From positions 10,245,434 to 10,309,433 of the forward strand of contig CM037883.1 in the NCBI GenBank assembly GCA_021292165.1: a DNA stretch of 64,000 nucleotides. Reading direction: 5' to 3'. The notes under the pieces were generated by a model. It did not search any database and was not told where the DNA came from. It saw only the letters and a list, made by a program, of their open reading frames with translations. A program made the translations under genes and the position numbers. Source of the DNA: Shinisaurus crocodilurus. Its lineage: Eukaryota; Chordata; Lepidosauria; Squamata; Shinisauridae. Below are positions 60,748 to 64,000 of this stretch, in pieces (position 1 is the stretch's first letter; every line of letters begins with the position of its first letter).

Positions 60748-60929
60748 CACTGAGCCCATACTCAATCCGCAGTCTGGTTTGTCATGTGTGAACCCTGCCA
60801 TTGTCTTCATCTTGTAATTGTCCCGTGTTCTCAGACCACTTCTGCCTTTTTTCTTTCCATCAAAAAAACAGTTGTACAATGAGTTTTGATTGGTAGCACT
60901 AGGAGCCCTTCATCTGGAAGTACCCTACG

Positions 60930-61272
60930 ACTGGGTTCAAACAAAACAATAATCCACACTCAAGGGTTGAGTACGGGTTCATTGTGGGTTGTCATTGAAT
61001 CTTGGGTTGTCATTGAAATGTGCGTTATCATGTTGTTTGAACCCAGTTGAGATAACAAACCATAGTGAATAACCCACAGTTCACAACCCAACAACAAACC
61101 ATGGGTTCTCTTCATGGGTTGTTCATAATTAACAAGTCATGGCTTGTTAGCGCAGCTGGGTTCAGACAACATTATAACTTGTGTTTCAACAACGACCCAT
61201 GGTTCAACGACAACCCACACTCAACATGTACTCAACCCTTGAGTGTGGGTTATCGTGTTGTCTGAACCCAGT
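60930..61272. mobile_element. Family P foldback MITE, nearly complete
   Basis: ACTGGGTTCAAACAAAACAA at the left is mirrored by 'TTGTCTGAACCCAGT' at the right; 'CACACTCAAGGGTTGAGTA' mirrors 'TACTCAACCCTTGAGTGTG' exactly. Internal halves are again inverted, so the element is a palindrome of palindromes. It abuts dispersed repeat D copy 2. Confidence 0.85.
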
Positions 61273-61276
61273 CTAT

Positions 61277-62075
61277 ATCGCTCTATAGCTGCTGTATCCT
61301 TCACCCCCTCCTTTTTTGGGTGGAGGAAACACATTGTCTTAAATCCTTGGCATGCAGTGACAATGGGAGCTTTTTGTTCTAAGGCTAATTGCCACAGGGA
61401 AGGTTATTGGTTGGGAGCCTGCATGGAGAGGGAAGGGTTTAATCTTCCCCTATGCCCTGTAGTCCTGAAAATCACCTCCCGCTCGCAATTAGCATTTTAT
61501 ATTTTAAAACTTGCAGTTGTTGTACAAATACACTTTTTAACATAACGTGTAGTTAGTCCCCAAGATTGGGCTGTTGTGAGGATAAAATGGAGGGTTCTAA
61601 CTATGCTAGGGGAGAGGAATCCATGACCCTCTAGATGTTGTCAGGAGGGGGAGCAGCACTCAGGAATCCCAAATGTTATCTCAGGTCTCAGATTGGAGAT
61701 AACGGGGGTGGGGACACTTGGAGCTTTTCTACACTACAGGAGGCTGTTAATCAGCTGTTAATCCACTATATCTACTTTTGGTTTTGTAGCAGAATTGAGA
61801 TTCCAGCACTACACAAGGAGTGTTTCCTTTCTTGCTTTCCCACTACATAACCACTAGGTGGCACTGTGGTATAGCGGAATAGTGCAAATACACAAGAGGA
61901 AACTGCGCTTTCTTTCATTTTCACAATTAAAATGCCGCATTTTCCATGCTCTAAAAAAAAAGTGCTGGTTAGACACAGTAGCGAAACTGGAGGGTCACAA
62001 TGTCATCTAAAGAATCCATAAACGACTGTGACTAGGGAATGACAAGTGCACGATAAATGCCTCATGTAGAAAAAC
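61277..62075 (-). repeat. Dispersed repeat D, copy 2 (inverted)
   Basis: The inverse of 30734-31485 over almost its whole length: 'AAGGCTAATTGCCACAGGGA', 'GAGCAGCACTCAGGAATCCC', 'TTAATCAGCTGTTAATCCAC', 'CACTAGGTGGCAC' and 'AAATGCCTCATGTAGAAAA'. Confidence 0.8.
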
Positions 62076-62640
62076 CCTAAAAGGAAGCTTCCAGAGTTCC
62101 TAACTTACACTAACTCTTTTTCTGAGCAAGAAGTTTCCCAAAAGAAAAGGAAAAAGTGTGTGTGCCGGGTGGGGACACAAAATAGGGATCGTGATTTACC
62201 AGCAAGAGGGACCAGAAATTAGGGAACATCCCAGGTAAATGGTGGGGGGGAGGGGGTGAATCAGGTTGTATGCATATATCAACTGTGAGCCAAATCTGCA
62301 ATCGTATTTTAGGAATGCACAATTGCTTTCTAAAGAAAACAATTCAAAGTTTCTCTGGCTCAGCAGAGTAGTCAGCCGATGATAATCTTTGACTCTCACA
62401 AGGGACCTAGTGTTGTGTTTGGATCAGCCAATCACACTTCAAACCATTCTTTGCCATTGTTGATGGGTGTGTGTGTGTGTGAAATAACAACATTTCCATG
62501 TGGACTTGTATACATCAATCACATTTTTTAAAAGCCTCCATTGATTTTATTATTAATAAAATATTACATTTCTTCCACCATCGTGTTCTTCTTCCTATTA
62601 TGATATCTTGTTTTCAATGCATTGCTTTTATTCTTTTATC
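62076..62640. other. Unassigned stretch with a short (GT)n
   Basis: (GT)n at about 62467-62482 and a G-run near 62243-62250. No gene. Confidence 0.45.
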
Positions 62641-62727
62641 TGTTTTTATCTTTTTATTGTTCATCGCTCTGGAATCTGCTTAGATATGGAGCGGTATACA
62701 AATACTGTAAATAAATAAATAAATAAT
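62641..62727 (+). mobile_element. LINE 3' end, L2-like
   Basis: 'CGCTCTGGAATCTGCTTAG' and 'GAGCGGTATACAAATACTG' then an AATA tail resemble the other L2/CR1-type 3' ends. Confidence 0.5.
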
Positions 62728-63489
62728 AGTAATTATTATTATTATTTTACTTGACATGCATGCTAATCTGTTAATCCTAGAAATACAAAGCACAATAAAA
62801 GATACAGTGGGGGTTTTTTTGTATAATGCACTTAAAAAAATATCCAGAAAAATCATCTGCACAGGTTTAACATCATGTTATCTTAAGGGTTTTTGACAAG
62901 TTTCTAAGGGAGCAGACTCACTGCCTTGGATGAGGCTATTCCTGTGCTAAACTTTCAATCTGGCTTCCTTATGGAAAAAAGTTTCAACCAAAGTGGAATT
63001 GCTTTTCCTGTTTGCAGATTTCGCCACATTAGACAGGCAGCCAACTAAAATCCCACCCCTATCTTCCGCTTATCCCTCTAGTCTTTCAGAGTTACTTTCT
63101 CCCTCTTGAAATTCAGTCCCTTGTGAGTTGGGATTTCACCTCCCTCCCTTCCCCCTCCAACCTGCCCAGTACTAAACATTTATTCTTTTTTTAAAAAGTT
63201 TTTCTTCTTTCCCTCAATTTGATGTGACAGACCAGTGACATGAATAATGGATGCAGCCCTTTCACAGGCAAATCGATTTCATTTAGCATGCCTTTCCACC
63301 AGGACCAAGCCACAATCCTGCAAATTCCTTGAGAGCCTTCCAGATTTGAAGAAATCTTTAGAAACTGGCACTTGTTTCTGTCAAAATAGTTGAGTTCAAT
63401 TTTAGGCCTCAGTTAGGGAACACTTTTATTTATTTGCTAAGCACTACATTTTTGTTGTTGCTTTTGTTTTATCCTGTTCTTTGTCCGAG
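62728..63489. other. Unique non-coding stretch
   Basis: AT-rich, repeat-poor. No gene. Confidence 0.45.
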
Positions 63490-63605
63490 AAGGAGACAGC
63501 TCAGGTTGGCGAACATGGAGCACTATTCCGTTTCATCTCCACAACAGCCCTGTGAGGTAGGTTAGGCTGAGAGAGGGTGGGTAGCCCAAAGACACCCAGA
63601 GAAAG
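63490..63605 (-). mobile_element. Degraded SINE A fragment
   Basis: 'CATCTCCACAACAGCCCTGTG' and 'AGGTAGGTTAGGCTGAGAGA' match the MIR-like core inverted. Confidence 0.75.
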
Positions 63606-64000
63606 AGTGCTTGAGGAAAAGAAATGGCTCCAAAGAAAGACTGGCTGAGAGAGTATTTGAAATTGGATCTAAATCTATTATTCTTTCTAATACAGTACAC
63701 TGGCTCTCAACTTGCAAACTTTCTCTGTTTTGTCTGATCCACCACATTGTCACAAACAGTGCTATGCTGAAAATTTCTCCCACATCTCTTTCGACCATTG
63801 CCTTTCAATTGGATAGAAAAGAAATGGCCTTCAAAAAGAAATTCAAAGGAGAAGACATTTCTGATAAATTCTCATGGGTTGCGCTCAGGGTTCTTGTGCT
63901 TCCCTTACTTACGAGGTGGCCGAGGAGGGTGTACTCGAGTCCTGTCTGCCATTGTACAATCATTTCCCTGCACCTGCATTAGAGACCAGATGTATCCACA
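63606..64000. other. Unassigned end of window
   Basis: A 123-codon frame (63611-63982) starts inside the SINE-adjacent region and has no recognisable domain. I do not support it as a gene. Confidence 0.4.

Larger units (their letters stand above)
60049..60800. mobile_element. Family P foldback MITE split by two insertions
   Basis: Left 'CTCACAACCTGACAAGCAAG' and right 'TCTGGTTTGTCATGTGTGAA' mirror each other. Insertion 1 (about 60160-60254) is AT-rich with AATAAA and an A-rich end. Insertion 2 is the palindromic hAT MITE at 60387-60747. Confidence 0.75.

Overview
The window is vertebrate nuclear DNA, most likely from a squamate reptile (lizard or snake). The assignment rests on the repeat mixture: tRNA-headed SINEs with a MIR-like core and an L2-type 3' end, tRNA-Ala-like SINEs sharing a tail with a CR1-clade LINE, 5S-rRNA-derived SINEs ending in a CR1-type ATCTATGA tail, L2, CR1 and L1 fragments, many hAT-type MITEs, and very dense microsatellites. 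No database search was possible, so family names beyond class level are working labels (families P, G, H, Z, Q, R and D below).

I found no host protein-coding exon, promoter, rRNA, functional tRNA, CRISPR array or viral genome. The only recognisable protein-coding sequence is broken transposon sequence: reverse-transcriptase and C-terminal fragments of L2, CR1, L1 and one further LINE family, and the C-terminal dimerisation region of a hAT transposase. The window reads as an intron or intergenic desert. Between the repeats lie stretches of apparently unique, AT-rich DNA with homeodomain-like TAAT/ATTA clusters. Several of these look like candidate conserved non-coding elements, but conservation cannot be shown from one sequence.

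Layout. 1-2.5 kb: mostly unique DNA, then two diverged copies of one repeat. 2.5-4.5 kb: a layered nest, in which a hAT MITE carries a 5S SINE that is itself split by a LINE, and also carries a tRNA-Ala-type SINE. 5.4-11 kb: a family G MITE split by a SINE, then unique DNA. 11-14.3 kb: L2 fragments, a family P foldback and microsatellites. 14.3-17 kb: mainly unique. 17-26 kb: nested SINEs, a candidate regulatory block near 20.1-20.8 kb, L2, L1, a perfect foldback MITE and an old 5S SINE. 26-34 kb: mixed MITEs, CR1 fragments and the first copy of a 0.75-kb repeat (D1). 34.2-35.7 kb: a hAT element inserted in another hAT MITE. 35.7-45 kb: many MITEs with readable target-site duplications. 45-52 kb: microsatellites, L2 and two candidate conserved blocks. 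52-54 kb: a second hAT Z copy with a perfect 8-bp duplication and a mariner-like MITE with TA ends. 54-60 kb: candidate conserved blocks, L2, CR1 and a 5S SINE. 60-62 kb: family P foldbacks, one split by a palindromic hAT MITE, and the inverted second D copy. 62-64 kb: mostly unique.

The elements work together as LINE/SINE pairs: the tRNA-Ala-like SINE shares its 3' end with the CR1-clade LINE, and the MIR-like SINE shares its 3' end with L2. Nested insertions give a partial relative chronology. Nothing here amounts to a new multigene system. The most notable items are the nested and chimeric elements, the hAT Z family with its GACTCGAGTC-rich ends, the long palindrome at 60.46-60.61 kb and the candidate regulatory blocks.
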